NCBI RefSeq assembly: GCF_003751265.1 | Contig: NZ_RJKN01000002.1 | Location: 521,558 to 585,557, forward strand | Origin: Pseudokineococcus lusitanus | GTDB taxonomy: Bacteria; Actinomycetota; Actinomycetes; Actinomycetales; Quadrisphaeraceae | DNA: 64,000 nucleotides | Direction: 5' to 3' | In this document: one piece after another, positions 52,963 through 61,405 of the stretch | Layout: every line of letters begins with the position of its first letter | Numbering within the stretch: the stretch's first letter is position 1 | Notes under the pieces: generated by a model | Told to the model about the DNA's origin: nothing | Databases searched by the model: none | The model's input: the letters and a program-made list of their open reading frames with translations, nothing else | Made by a program: the position numbers and the translations under genes

Positions 52963-53664
52963 ATGACGCGGGTCGGGCTCGAGGCCGACCTCGCCCGGGA
53001 CGCCGGCGTGGCCGCGATGGCCGCCGGCGTCGTCGGCGTCGCCTTCGGCGCCGTGTCCGTCGCGGCCGGCCTGCCGCTGTGGGCGCCCGTCCTCATGTCG
53101 GTCGTCGTCTTCGCGGGCGCCTCCCAGTTCCTCCTCGTCGGGCTCCTCGCCGCGGGCGCCGGGCCGGTCGCCGCCGTCGCAGCCGCCCTCCTCGTCAACG
53201 CGCGGCACCTGCCCTTCGGCGTGGCCCTCGCGGACGTCGTCGGCCGCGGCGGTCCGTGGCGCCGCGCCCTCGCCGCGCACCTGCTCATCGACGAGAGCGC
53301 AGCCATGGCGCTGGCGCAGCGCGACCCCGGTCGTCGTCGCCGGGCCTTCTGGGCCTGCGGCGCAGCGCTCTTCGTCGCCTGGAACGTCGGCGTCCTCGCC
53401 GGCGCCACGGCCGGGGCGGCGCTCGACACGACGGCGCTCGGCCTCGACGCCGCCCTGCCGGCCCTCCTGCTCGCCCTCGTGCTGCCCGCCCTGCGCGACG
53501 ACGCCGGCAGCCGCCGCGCCGCGCTCGGCGGGGCGGTCCTCGCGGTGCTCCTCACGCCGCTGCTGCCGGCGGGCCTGCCGGTGCTCGTGGCGCTGCTCGG
53601 GCTCGTCCTCCTCGGCCGCACGCGCCCCGTCGCCCCCGTGCGCGTGGGCGAGGTGGCGGCGTGA
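52963..53664 (+). CDS. azlC: AzlC-family branched-chain amino acid exporter subunit
   Basis: 233 aa from ATG 52963. Typical AzlC segments: AGVVGVAFGAVSVAAGLPLWAPVLMSVVVFAGASQFLLVGLLAAGAGP, ALLVNARHLPFGVALAD, and LLIDESAAMAL. Seven to eight helices; with AzlD it forms an amino-acid exporter. ATG 52939 is an alternative, but the third operator dyad would then lie inside the gene; GTG 52960 is also possible. No ribosome site precedes either. GTGA overlap with azlD. Confidence 0.9.
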   Translation: MTRVGLEADLARDAGVAAMAAGVVGVAFGAVSVAAGLPLWAPVLMSVVVFAGASQFLLVGLLAAGAGPVAAVAAALLVNARHLPFGVALADVVGRGGPWRRALAAHLLIDESAAMALAQRDPGRRRRAFWACGAALFVAWNVGVLAGATAGAALDTTALGLDAALPALLLALVLPALRDDAGSRRAALGGAVLAVLLTPLLPAGLPVLVALLGLVLLGRTRPVAPVRVGEVAA

Positions 53665-53981
53665 GCACCACCGCCCTGCTGCTCGCCGTCGGCGTCCTCG
53701 GCGCCGGCACGTGGGCGATGCGCGCCGCGGGCCCCTGGCTGCGCGCCCGCACCGAGCTGCCCGCGGGGCTCGAGCGGGTCGTCACCGCGGCCGCCGTCGT
53801 CCTGCTCACCGCGCTCGTCGTCACGTCGGCGGTCCTCGACGACGGTGGTCCGGCGGGCGTCGCGCGGCCCGCGGGCGTCCTCGTCGGGGGACTGCTCGCC
53901 TGGCGGCGTGCCCCGCTCGTCGTCGTCGTGGTCGCCGCGGCCGCCGTCGCGGCGCTGCTGCGGCTCGCCGGCCTGCCCTGA
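53661..53981 (+). CDS. azlD: AzlD-family exporter subunit
   Basis: 106 aa, four helices. GVLGAGTWAMRAAGPWLRARTELPAGLERVVTAAAVVLLTALVVTSAV followed by VLVGGLLAWRRAPLVVVVVAAAAVAALLRLAG is the standard small AzlD partner. GTG 53661 overlaps the azlC stop (GTGA), coupling the two subunits. Confidence 0.92.
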   Translation: MSTTALLLAVGVLGAGTWAMRAAGPWLRARTELPAGLERVVTAAAVVLLTALVVTSAVLDDGGPAGVARPAGVLVGGLLAWRRAPLVVVVVAAAAVAALLRLAGLP

Positions 53982-54023
53982 CCCGGCGCTGATCGGCGCG
54001 GCCCGACGAGGTCCCGGCGTCGC

Positions 54024-54200
54024 TCAGCGCCCGGGAGGCCGCCGCCGGCCCCCGGCCGCGCGGAGCAGCGCCCCGGCGACGAGCAGGGGCACCGCGAGCG
54101 AGAGCACGACCAGGCCCGGTCCGGGCAGCACGAGGAGCAGCAGCCCCAGCACCGCCACGAGCGCCCCGGCGCCCAGCACCACCGTCCCGACCAGCCGCAC
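54024..54200 (-). CDS. Small PGPGW-like membrane protein
   Basis: 58 aa. Two hydrophobic segments flank the motif LLLLVLPGPGLVVLSLAVPLLVAG, characteristic of the PGPGW/TIGR02611 transmembrane family. The C-terminus is Arg-rich. GTG 54200 is preceded by GGGAGG. Function unknown. It lies 33 bp after the response regulator stop and may be the tail of that operon. Confidence 0.7.
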   Translation of the reverse strand: MRLVGTVVLGAGALVAVLGLLLLVLPGPGLVVLSLAVPLLVAGALLRAAGGRRRPPGR

Positions 54201-54233
54201 GACGGACCTCCCTCTCCCCGGACCCACGTCCGC

Positions 54234-54851
54234 TCAGATCCAGCCCAGCCGGCGGGCCTCCGCCGCGGCGTCGTGCCGCGTGCGGACGCCGAGCTTCTGC
54301 GCCGCCGACGACAGGTGGTTGCGCACCGTGCCCGGCGACAGGTGCGCCCGGCGGGCGATCTCCTCGACGGGCGCCCCGGTGGCGGCCAGCTCGAGGACGT
54401 CGGACTCCCGGGGCGTCAGCGGGCTGTCGCCCGCGCTGATCGCCTCCGCCGCGAGCTCGGGGTCGACATGCCGCCCGCCCGTGTGGACGGTGCGCAGCAC
54501 GTCGGCGAGGACGGACGCCGGGACGGTCTTCGGGAGGAAGCCGCGCACGCCGACCGACAGGGCCCGCTTGAGGTGGCCGGGCCGGCCGTGGCCGGTGACG
54601 ACGACGCACGCGCACGTCGGCAGCTCCGTGGCCAGCCGCTCGGCCACGGCGATGCCGTCCGGCTCGGGCATCTGCAGGTCGAGCACGGCGACGTCGGGGC
54701 GGAAGCGCAGCGCCATCGCGAGCGCCTCCGGGCCGGACGCGGCCTGGGCCACGACCTCCACGTCGTCCTGCAGCGAGAGCAGGGCGGCGAGGGCGTCGCG
54801 GACCAGCGTCTCGTCGTCGGCGAGCAGCACCCGCACCGGCGCGGTGCTCAC
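54234..54851 (-). CDS. NarL/DesR-type response regulator
   Basis: 205 aa. Receiver: VRVLLADDETLVRDALAALLSLQ, phospho-acceptor Asp in VAVLDLQMPEPDG, VVTGHGRPG, and Lys in GFLPKTV. LuxR-type HTH: LTPRESDVLELAATGAPVEEIARRAHLSPGTVRNHLSSAAQKLGVRTRHDAAAEARRLGWI. GTG 54851 overlaps the kinase stop. Likely controls its own ABC transporter operon, as in DesKR-like systems. Confidence 0.93.
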   Translation of the reverse strand: MSTAPVRVLLADDETLVRDALAALLSLQDDVEVVAQAASGPEALAMALRFRPDVAVLDLQMPEPDGIAVAERLATELPTCACVVVTGHGRPGHLKRALSVGVRGFLPKTVPASVLADVLRTVHTGGRHVDPELAAEAISAGDSPLTPRESDVLELAATGAPVEEIARRAHLSPGTVRNHLSSAAQKLGVRTRHDAAAEARRLGWI

Positions 54852-56311
54852 GACGGGGCCCCGGCGACCGGCGCCCCGACGAGCGGCGTGTCGTGGGCCG
54901 GGGGCGCGGTGGGCACCCGCACCGCCAGGCGGAACCCGCCGCCGGGCAGCCGGCCGGCGTCCACGCGCCCGCCGAGGGGCCGCACGCGCTCGGCCAGGCC
55001 CACCAGCCCGGCGCCGCCGGTGGGCACGGGCGTCCCGGGCGGACGCGCGCCGTCGTCACGGCCGTCGTCGTCGACGACGAGCACGGCGTCGCCCTCCTCG
55101 TCGAGCAGCCGCACCGAGCAGGTGCGGGAGCGGCTGTGCCGCAGCACGTTCGTCACACCCTCGCGGACGCCCCAGCCGAGCGCGGTCCGCACCGGGACGG
55201 GCCAGCCCCGGGTGCCGGGCAGCTCGTCGCCCGCCGTCGTGCACGTGATGCCGGCCGAGCGCAGCAGCGACCGGGCGCCGTCCAGCTCGGCGGCCAGGTC
55301 CACGTCGCGGTAGCCGCGGGCCAGCGCCCTGCTCTCGCGCAGCGCCTCCTGCGCCAGCGCGCGCACCTCGACGGACTGCTCGGCGGCGCGGCGGACGGAC
55401 GGCTCGTCGCCGCGCCGGGCCAGCTCGGCGGCCAGCTCGCTCTTGACGGCGACCGCCGACAGGGCCCGCCCGACGACGTCGTGGAGGTCGCGCGAGAAGC
55501 GCAGCCGCTCCTCCGCGACGGCGAGGGCCGCGCGGGCGGCCTGGGCGTCGCGCAGCTGCGCCATGACCCCGAGGTACCAGGCGGAGAAGCGGAAGCTCAG
55601 CGCCGCGGCCACGACCCCGCAGAGCGCGGAGACGGCGGTGGGCACGACGGTGCGACCGGTGGCCGGCCCGCCGAGGACGAGGGAGCCGACCACCCAGGCG
55701 CCGGCCACGGCGGCCGCCACCAGCAGGACGACGCCGGCCCGCACCGCGGTCGCCGCGGCCCCGGCCGTCAGCGCGGCGGCCGCCACGACGGCGGCGGACA
55801 GGGGCGTCCAGCCCTCGGCGGGCGCCTCGAGGCCGCCGAGCCCCACGACGCCGTAGGCGGCGAGGGCCCCGCCGAGCGCGACCGCGACGGCGAGGTGCCG
55901 GCGGGGGCGTGCGCGCCGCGCGAGGTAGTGCTCCACCCCGGCGTGGACGAGCGCGGTGCAGGCGGCGGCGTGCGCCAGCGACAGCACGCCCGCGACGACG
56001 AGCTGGGTCGTCGAGCCCACCGGGGCGAGCGTGACGAGGACGAGGAAGGGACCGAGGAGGCCGAGCAGGTAGAGGGACGCGCGGGTGGAGACGTCGAAGC
56101 GGTCGACGTCGTCGAGCGCCGTCCAGCGGGCGCGCCACGCCGACGGCGCGAGCACCGGCCCGAGCCGCCGCCCGCCGTCCTCCCGCACCGCCGCCACGGG
56201 CGGAGCCTGCCAGCCCGGCACCCCTGCCGTCCCCGCCGTCCCCGCCGTCGCCACGGACGGCGACCCGCCCCGCGCCGTCGCGGCGGGGGCGGGCCGGGGG
56301 TGGGAGCTCAC
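54848..56311 (-). CDS. DesK-family sensor histidine kinase
   Basis: 487 aa. A Pro/Ala-rich, variable N-terminus (about 60 aa), then five or six helices (about 80-250), a HisKA_3 dimerisation helix with the phospho-acceptor in RFSRDLHDVVGRALSAVAVKSELA, and an HATPase_c domain (VREGVTNVLRHS, VVDDDGRDD, GGAGLVGLAERVRPLGG). The sensor region suggests detection of a membrane-associated signal. GTG 56311 overlaps the permease stop. Operon with the ABC transporter upstream. Confidence 0.92.
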   Translation of the reverse strand: MSSHPRPAPAATARGGSPSVATAGTAGTAGVPGWQAPPVAAVREDGGRRLGPVLAPSAWRARWTALDDVDRFDVSTRASLYLLGLLGPFLVLVTLAPVGSTTQLVVAGVLSLAHAAACTALVHAGVEHYLARRARPRRHLAVAVALGGALAAYGVVGLGGLEAPAEGWTPLSAAVVAAAALTAGAAATAVRAGVVLLVAAAVAGAWVVGSLVLGGPATGRTVVPTAVSALCGVVAAALSFRFSAWYLGVMAQLRDAQAARAALAVAEERLRFSRDLHDVVGRALSAVAVKSELAAELARRGDEPSVRRAAEQSVEVRALAQEALRESRALARGYRDVDLAAELDGARSLLRSAGITCTTAGDELPGTRGWPVPVRTALGWGVREGVTNVLRHSRSRTCSVRLLDEEGDAVLVVDDDGRDDGARPPGTPVPTGGAGLVGLAERVRPLGGRVDAGRLPGGGFRLAVRVPTAPPAHDTPLVGAPVAGAPS

Positions 56312-57084
56312 CCGCGGGGCTCCCAGCGGAAGAGGTGGCGCGCGGCGACGACGCCGAGGACGCCCCAGGCCGCGGCGACCGCGAGGGGGACGAGCGCTTC
56401 GCGGGTCGTGGCGAGCAGGTCGCCGGCCGCGCCGCCGGGCTCCGTCGTCCCGAGCCAGCCGAGCTGCACGAGCTCGAGCACCGGCGTCAGCGGGAGGTAG
56501 CGGCCGACCTCGGCGACGGCATCGGGCAGCAGCTCCAGCGGCACGAAGATCCCGGCGCCGATGATGCAGACGCTCATGACGGGCAGCGACGTCAGCTGGG
56601 TCGAGACGGTGGAGCGGGTGAAGGGGGCGGTCAGCAGGGCGAGCGCCGTGAACACGACCCCGCCGAGGACCACCGCGACGAGCAGCAGCGGCACGTTGGC
56701 CGGGACGGGCAGGTCGAGGAAGGCCGCGGCCACGGCGACGAGGAGCACGACCTGCACGAGGGCGGTGAGGACGGCGGGCAGCGCCGTCGCCGTGAGGATC
56801 TCGCCGTCGCCCGCCTCGCCGGTGCGCAGCCGCGTCAGCACGAGCTCCTCGCGCCGCGCCACGTAGGCGGTGAGGAGGTTGTAGTAGACGACGAAGAGGA
56901 GCAGCACCCCGACGAGGACGGAGATGCCGCGCGCGGCCGCCTCGCCGTCGCCGCCGACGGCCACGAGGACGAGCGCGCCGACGACCGGGACGCCGACGAC
57001 GGAGAGCATGGCGACGGTGTCGCGGCGCAGGAGGAGGCCCTCGGCGCGGGTGAGGGCGAGGACGCGTCGAGCGGTGCCGGTCAT
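56308..57084 (-). CDS. ABC transporter permease
   Basis: 258 aa, six helices, ABC-2 type. RRVLALTRAEGLLLRRDTVAMLSVVGVPVVGALVLVAVGG at the N-terminus and GIFVPLELLPDAVAEVGRYLPLTPVLELVQLGWLG near the C-terminus are typical of drug- or lantibiotic-type exporters. ATG 57084 overlaps the ATPase stop (ATGA). Confidence 0.9.
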   Translation of the reverse strand: MTGTARRVLALTRAEGLLLRRDTVAMLSVVGVPVVGALVLVAVGGDGEAAARGISVLVGVLLLFVVYYNLLTAYVARREELVLTRLRTGEAGDGEILTATALPAVLTALVQVVLLVAVAAAFLDLPVPANVPLLLVAVVLGGVVFTALALLTAPFTRSTVSTQLTSLPVMSVCIIGAGIFVPLELLPDAVAEVGRYLPLTPVLELVQLGWLGTTEPGGAAGDLLATTREALVPLAVAAAWGVLGVVAARHLFRWEPRG

Positions 57085-58079
57085 CGGGACGTCTCCAGCA
57101 GGTCTCGGTGGTCATGGCGGTCGGGGCTGCCGGTCGCGACGGGGGCCGTGGCGCCGTCCCGGTCGCGGTCGGCGGCGGCGAGGAAGACCTGCTCGAGCGA
57201 GGCGCTCGTCACGGCGAGGCCCTCGAGGTCGTCGCCGTGCTCGTCGGCCCAGGCCAGCAGGCGGACGAGGACCGGGCGGAGCGCGCGGGTGCGGACGACG
57301 GCGCGGCCGTCCTCGAGGCGGACGTCGACCGGGCGGCCGTCGGGCTCGACGAGGACGGGCAGGTCGGCGGCGGCCGTCCCGGGCGCGGGACGCCAGCGGA
57401 CGCGCGACGGCTCCGCCGCGACGACCTCCTCCGGCGTGCCGGCGACGACGACCTCGCCCGCCGCCATGATCGCGAGGTGGTCGGCGAGCTGCTCGGCCTC
57501 CTCGAGGTAGTGCGTCGTGAGGACGACGGCCATGCCGTCGGCCACCATCGAGCGCACGACCTCCCACGTGGTGCGGCGGCTCTCCGGGTCGAGGCCCGTC
57601 GTCGGCTCGTCGAGGAAGAGGACGTCGGGTCGGCCCATGACGGCGACGCCGAGGTCGAGGCGACGGCGCTGCCCGCCCGAGAGCTGGCGGATCCGGACGT
57701 CCGCCTTGTCGGCGAGCCCCACGAGCTCGACGACCTCCTCGGGCGGCCGGGGCGCGGTGAGCGTGCCGGCCCACGTGCGGGCGGCCTCGAGGACGGTGAG
57801 GTCGCGGGGGAAGCCGCCCTCCTGGAGGACGACGCCGGTGCGCGGCCGGACGGCGCGGCGCTCGCGGTAGGGGTCGTGGCCGAGGACGCGGACGGTGCCC
57901 GACGTCGCCGGCGCGAGGCCCTCGAGGACCTCCATCGTCGAGGTCTTGCCGGCGCCGTTGGTGCCGAGGAGGGCGAAGAGCTCGCCGGGGGCGACGTCGA
58001 AGGAGACGCCGCGGACGGCCTCGAAGCCGCCTGCGAAGGTCCGGCGCAGGTCGCGCACCTCGACGACGGGGGCGCTCAT
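57081..58079 (-). CDS. ABC transporter ATP-binding protein
   Basis: 332 aa. Walker A LLGTNGAGKTSTMEVL, Q-loop LQEGGFPRDL, signature LSGGQRRRLDLGVAV, Walker B VLFLDEPTTGLD, switch His in LTTHYLEEAEQLADHLA. The C-terminal 90 aa (DRDGATAPVATG, and an SLEQVFLAA-type helix) are as in DrrA/NatA-type drug exporters. ATG 58079 overlaps the stop of the small membrane gene. Exports an unknown compound with the adjacent permease. Confidence 0.93.
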   Translation of the reverse strand: MSAPVVEVRDLRRTFAGGFEAVRGVSFDVAPGELFALLGTNGAGKTSTMEVLEGLAPATSGTVRVLGHDPYRERRAVRPRTGVVLQEGGFPRDLTVLEAARTWAGTLTAPRPPEEVVELVGLADKADVRIRQLSGGQRRRLDLGVAVMGRPDVLFLDEPTTGLDPESRRTTWEVVRSMVADGMAVVLTTHYLEEAEQLADHLAIMAAGEVVVAGTPEEVVAAEPSRVRWRPAPGTAAADLPVLVEPDGRPVDVRLEDGRAVVRTRALRPVLVRLLAWADEHGDDLEGLAVTSASLEQVFLAAADRDRDGATAPVATGSPDRHDHRDLLETSR

Positions 58080-58420
58080 CGGCCGGCCCCCGCAGCGACG
58101 TCGGTGGTGGCGGCGTCGGGGCGGGCGGCGTCGGCCCACCGGCGGCGGGCGACGAGCGCCCGGCCGACGAGGTAGCAGGCGGCCAGGGCGCCGAGGACGA
58201 CGGCGCCCACGGCGGCGTCGAGGAGCACGAGGAGGCCCGCGCCGGCGGCCAGGAGGACGACGTTGACCGCGGTGGCGGCGAGCTCGCGCCGGGGCGTCGG
58301 GGCGGGGCCGAAGCGGCCGGCGTCGGCGACGGCGCGGGCGAGGGCGGGCGGCTCCGCCGGGCGGTGCCGGCGGTCCCCGGGCCGAGGAGAGGGGCGGTGG
58401 GGGGAGCGGGTCTGCGACAT
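58076..58420 (-). CDS. Small two-helix membrane protein heading the ABC operon
   Basis: 114 aa. A basic/Pro-rich N-terminus (about 45 aa) precedes two hydrophobic helices (ELAATAVNVVLLAAGAGLLVLLDAAVGAVVLGALAACYLVGRALV) and a polar tail. Not assigned to a family. ATG 58420; no strong ribosome site. Overlap with the ABC ATPase implies it belongs to the five-gene coupled unit, perhaps as an accessory or signal protein. Confidence 0.65.
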   Translation of the reverse strand: MSQTRSPHRPSPRPGDRRHRPAEPPALARAVADAGRFGPAPTPRRELAATAVNVVLLAAGAGLLVLLDAAVGAVVLGALAACYLVGRALVARRRWADAARPDAATTDVAAGAGR

Positions 58421-58523
58421 GCGTCGAGCCTGCTGCCGCCCCGGGGCCGCGGGCCGTGCCTGGTGTCACGACCTCCGGCGCCGGGCGCACGGCCCGGGCA
58501 TGACGCGTGTCACGGGTCGCCCC

Positions 58524-58608
58524 GCCGGGACCGCCGCCCCGTCGGAACCGTCGCGCCACCGGGACCGCCGCTCCGCCGGGACCGCCGCGCCGCCGGGACC
58601 GTCGCGCC
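58524..58608. repeat. Five tandem copies of a 17-bp unit
   Basis: Units begin at 58524, 58541, 58558, 58575 and 58592; consensus GCCGGGACCGCCGCGCC. Copies 1, 3, 4 and 5 differ at one to three bases; copy 2 is more diverged. It lies between the promoter of the ABC/two-component operon and the M23 gene stop codon. No gene was found in 58421-58650. Confidence 0.75.
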
Positions 58609-58650
58609 GGCGGCGGACGACGTGGGGCGGGCCCGGCGGGGCGGCCGGCG

Positions 58651-59373
58651 TCAGTCGGTGAGCGGGTCCACCCCGCCCTCGTGGTCGTGGGCGTCGTCGG
58701 TGCCGAGCGCGTGCACGGCGTCCGGCCGCGTGTCGGCCAGCTCCGGGGCGGCCATGACGGACAGGGGGACGGACGTGGGCTCGCCGGCGAGCTGGACGCC
58801 GGGGATGACGGTGCACATCGCGACGTCCTTCCGGCACGTGAAGCCGGCGTTGATGCTCGTCTGGCGGACGTTGTCGTGGCGGTACTCGAAGTGCAGGTGC
58901 GGGCCCGAGGAGCGGCCGGTGCTGCCGACGTAGCCGATGGTCTGGCCGGGCAGGACCTCCTGCCCCGGGGCGACGGCGACGGCGGACAGGTGCGCGTAGA
59001 TCGTGCGGTCGCGGGAGCCGTGGTGGATCCGGACGAAGGTGCCGTAGCTCTCCGAGCCCGCCTGCGTCCCGGCGATGCTCACGACGCCGGCCGCGGCGGC
59101 GATGACCTTGGTGCCGGTCGGGGCGGCGACGTCGACGCCGCCGTGCCCGTCGCCCGGCGTCGAGCAGTGCCCGCCGACGATGCCGGTGACGCGTCCGGAC
59201 GCCGGGGTGACGAGCTCGCCGTCCGCGGCGTGGGCGGTGCCGGCGGCCAGCGCGGCGAGGACCGACAGGCCCGTGACGGCGAGGGCGCGGCGCCGGCGGG
59301 AGGCCCGGGCGGCGCCGGCCGCCGCGCGGCGGGCGGTGCGGGGGGCGGTCGGGGTGGCGTGGCGGCTCGTCAT
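58651..59373 (-). CDS. Secreted M23 (LytM) peptidase
   Basis: 240 aa. A long Arg/Ala n-region followed by LAVTGLSVLAALAAGTAHA forms a signal peptide. Zn ligands occur in GDGHGGVDVAAPTGTKVIAAAAGVVSIAG (H-x3-D) and GPHLHFEYRHD (H-x-H); TIYAHLSAVAVAPGQEVLPGQTIGYVGSTG is the central M23 block. It should cleave peptidoglycan peptide bonds. The C-terminal 45 aa are acidic and Pro-rich. ATG 59373 with no good ribosome site. Confidence 0.9.
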   Translation of the reverse strand: MTSRHATPTAPRTARRAAAGAARASRRRRALAVTGLSVLAALAAGTAHAADGELVTPASGRVTGIVGGHCSTPGDGHGGVDVAAPTGTKVIAAAAGVVSIAGTQAGSESYGTFVRIHHGSRDRTIYAHLSAVAVAPGQEVLPGQTIGYVGSTGRSSGPHLHFEYRHDNVRQTSINAGFTCRKDVAMCTVIPGVQLAGEPTSVPLSVMAAPELADTRPDAVHALGTDDAHDHEGGVDPLTD

Positions 59374-59553
59374 GGGCGGCGCTGCTCCTGTCGGGTGACG
59401 ACGTGGCTCGCCCGGCGCGTCGGGGGGACGGCGGGCACGGCTCGTGCATCGGCGCGCCCCGGCGCCCGCTTGAGCAGCCGTCACCGCGGTCCCGGAGGGG
59501 CCGCGCCGCAGGCGCTGCGCCGCAGCGCTCCTCCCGTCGTCCATGCTGCGGAG

Positions 59554-61356
59554 GTGACCGACCGGTACCTGCCCATCGCCGAGCACGGGATCATCGGCGA
59601 CCTGCGCACGGTGGCCCTCGTCGGCACCGACGGCACCATCGACTGGTACTGCCCCGGCCGCTTCGACGCCCCGTCGCTCTTCGCGTCCCTGCTCGACGCC
59701 GACCGCGGCGGCTTCTTCCGGCTCGCGGCCCAGAAGGGCGGCCGGCCGAAGCAGCTCTACATGCCCGACACGAACATCCTGCTGACGCGGTACCTCACCA
59801 AGGACTCCGTCGGCGAGGTCGTCGACTTCATGGTCCCCGAGACGAGCGACGTCGCCGCGGCGCGCGACCTCGTCGTCCGGCAGGCGTCGTCGGTGCGCGG
59901 CCGCACGACGTTCGCCCTCGAGTGCCGCCCGGCTTTCGACTACGGGCGGGTCCCCCACGAGGTCCGCCTCGTCGAGGGCGTCGGCGCCGAGTTCACCTCC
60001 TCCGCCGGCGGGTGCGTGCTCCGGACCGGCGTGCCGCTGGAGCTCACCGACGACGGCCGCGGCGTCCGGGCCGTCTTCGCCGTCGAGGAGGGCGAGCAGG
60101 AGGACGTCGTCCTCGAGTGGCGCGGCGTCGTCCGCCCGCTCGTCCTCGGCGAGACCGACGACCTCTTCACGCGGACGAGCGAGTACTGGCAGAAGTGGGT
60201 GTCGGGGTCGCGCTACCGCGGCCGCTGGCGCGAGGTCGTCCAGCGCTCGGCGCTCACGCTCAAGCTGCTCGTCTACCACCCCACCGGCGCGCTCGTGGCG
60301 GCGCCGACGACGTCGCTGCCCGAGCAGCTCGGCGGCGGGCGCAACTGGGACTACCGCTACGCGTGGCTGCGCGACGCCGCCTTCACCGTCTACGGCCTCA
60401 TGCGCCTCGGCTTCCTCGAGGAGGCCGCGGCCTTCATGGACTGGATCCAGAGGCGCTGCGAGGAGGCGGGCGTCGAGCGCGACGTCATGATCATGTACGG
60501 CGTCGACGGCAGCGAGGACCTGCCGGAGACGGTGCTCGACCACTTCGAGGGCTACCGCGGCTCGCGGCCCGTGCGCATCGGCAACTCCGCCGTCGGCCAG
60601 CGCCAGCTGGACGTCTACGGCGAGGTCATGGACTCGGTCTACCTCTACAACCGCGAGGTCCCGATCTCCTACGACCTCTGGACGACGCTCGGCAAGCGCC
60701 TCGACTGGCTCGCCGACCACTGGGAGGAGCCGGACGAGGGCGTCTGGGAGGTGCGCGGGCCGCGCCAGCGCTTCACGTACTCGGCGCTCATGACGTGGGT
60801 CGCCTACGACCGGGCGCTGCGGGTGGCGCGGGACCGCGGGCTGCCGGCGCCCACGGAGAAGTGGCGCAAGATCGCCAACAAGGCGCACCGGTTCGTCCAG
60901 GAGGACTGCTGGGACACCGACCTCGGCGCGTACGTCATGCACCCGGGCAGCCGCCTCCTCGACGCCTCGCTGCTCGTCATGCCGCTCGTGAAGTTCGCCG
61001 GGCCGACCGACCCGCGCTTCCTCTCGACCCTCGACCGCATCGGCGACGAGCTCGTCGCGGACTCGCTCGTCTCGCGCTACGCCATCACCGGGCACGACGG
61101 CCTCGACGACGACGAGGGCACCTTCAACCTCTGCTCGTTCTGGTACGTCGAGGCCCTCACCCGGGCCGGACGGGTCCGCGAGGCGCGGCTCGTCTTCGAG
61201 AAGATGCTCACCTACTCCAACCACCTCGGGCTCTACGCCGAGGAGATCGGCCCCTCGGGCGAGGCGCTGGGCAACTTCCCGCAGGCCTTCACGCACCTGG
61301 CGCTCATCTCCGCCGCCGTGAACCTCGACGCGGCGCTGGACCGGCAGCGCCCCTGA
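59554..61356 (+). CDS. Glycoside hydrolase family 15 protein (trehalase/glucoamylase-like)
   Basis: 600 aa. The N-terminal beta-sandwich (YLPIAEHGIIGDLRTVALVGTDGTIDWYCPGRFDAPSLFASLLDADRGGFFRL) and the (alpha/alpha)6 catalytic barrel (LPEQLGGGRNWDYRYAWLRDAAFTVYGLMRLGF, MIMYGVDGSEDLPETVLDHFEGYRGSRPVRIGN, GTFNLCSFWYVEAL, LGLYAEEIGPSGEALGNFPQAFTHLALISAA) match actinobacterial GH15 proteins, some of which are trehalases. Catalytic Glu residues are probable in the LYAEEIGP and WLRDAAF-associated segments. No signal peptide; cytoplasmic. GTG 59554; upstream GCGGAG is a weak ribosome site. Confidence 0.92.
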   Translation: MTDRYLPIAEHGIIGDLRTVALVGTDGTIDWYCPGRFDAPSLFASLLDADRGGFFRLAAQKGGRPKQLYMPDTNILLTRYLTKDSVGEVVDFMVPETSDVAAARDLVVRQASSVRGRTTFALECRPAFDYGRVPHEVRLVEGVGAEFTSSAGGCVLRTGVPLELTDDGRGVRAVFAVEEGEQEDVVLEWRGVVRPLVLGETDDLFTRTSEYWQKWVSGSRYRGRWREVVQRSALTLKLLVYHPTGALVAAPTTSLPEQLGGGRNWDYRYAWLRDAAFTVYGLMRLGFLEEAAAFMDWIQRRCEEAGVERDVMIMYGVDGSEDLPETVLDHFEGYRGSRPVRIGNSAVGQRQLDVYGEVMDSVYLYNREVPISYDLWTTLGKRLDWLADHWEEPDEGVWEVRGPRQRFTYSALMTWVAYDRALRVARDRGLPAPTEKWRKIANKAHRFVQEDCWDTDLGAYVMHPGSRLLDASLLVMPLVKFAGPTDPRFLSTLDRIGDELVADSLVSRYAITGHDGLDDDEGTFNLCSFWYVEALTRAGRVREARLVFEKMLTYSNHLGLYAEEIGPSGEALGNFPQAFTHLALISAAVNLDAALDRQRP

Positions 61357-61388
61357 CGCCCGGCGGACGCGCGGTGACGACGGTGGGG

Positions 61389-61405
61389 GCGGGCCCGCGG
61401 CCCGC
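61389..61405. terminator. Short hairpin between GH15 and AEC genes
   Basis: GCGGGC and GCCCGC are 6-nt arms with a CCGCG loop in the convergent 49-nt gap. The stem is short, so it is a weak candidate. Confidence 0.35.

Noticed and set aside
58524..58608. CRISPR array
   Set aside because: The repeats are only 17 bp, directly adjacent with no spacers, and no cas gene is near.
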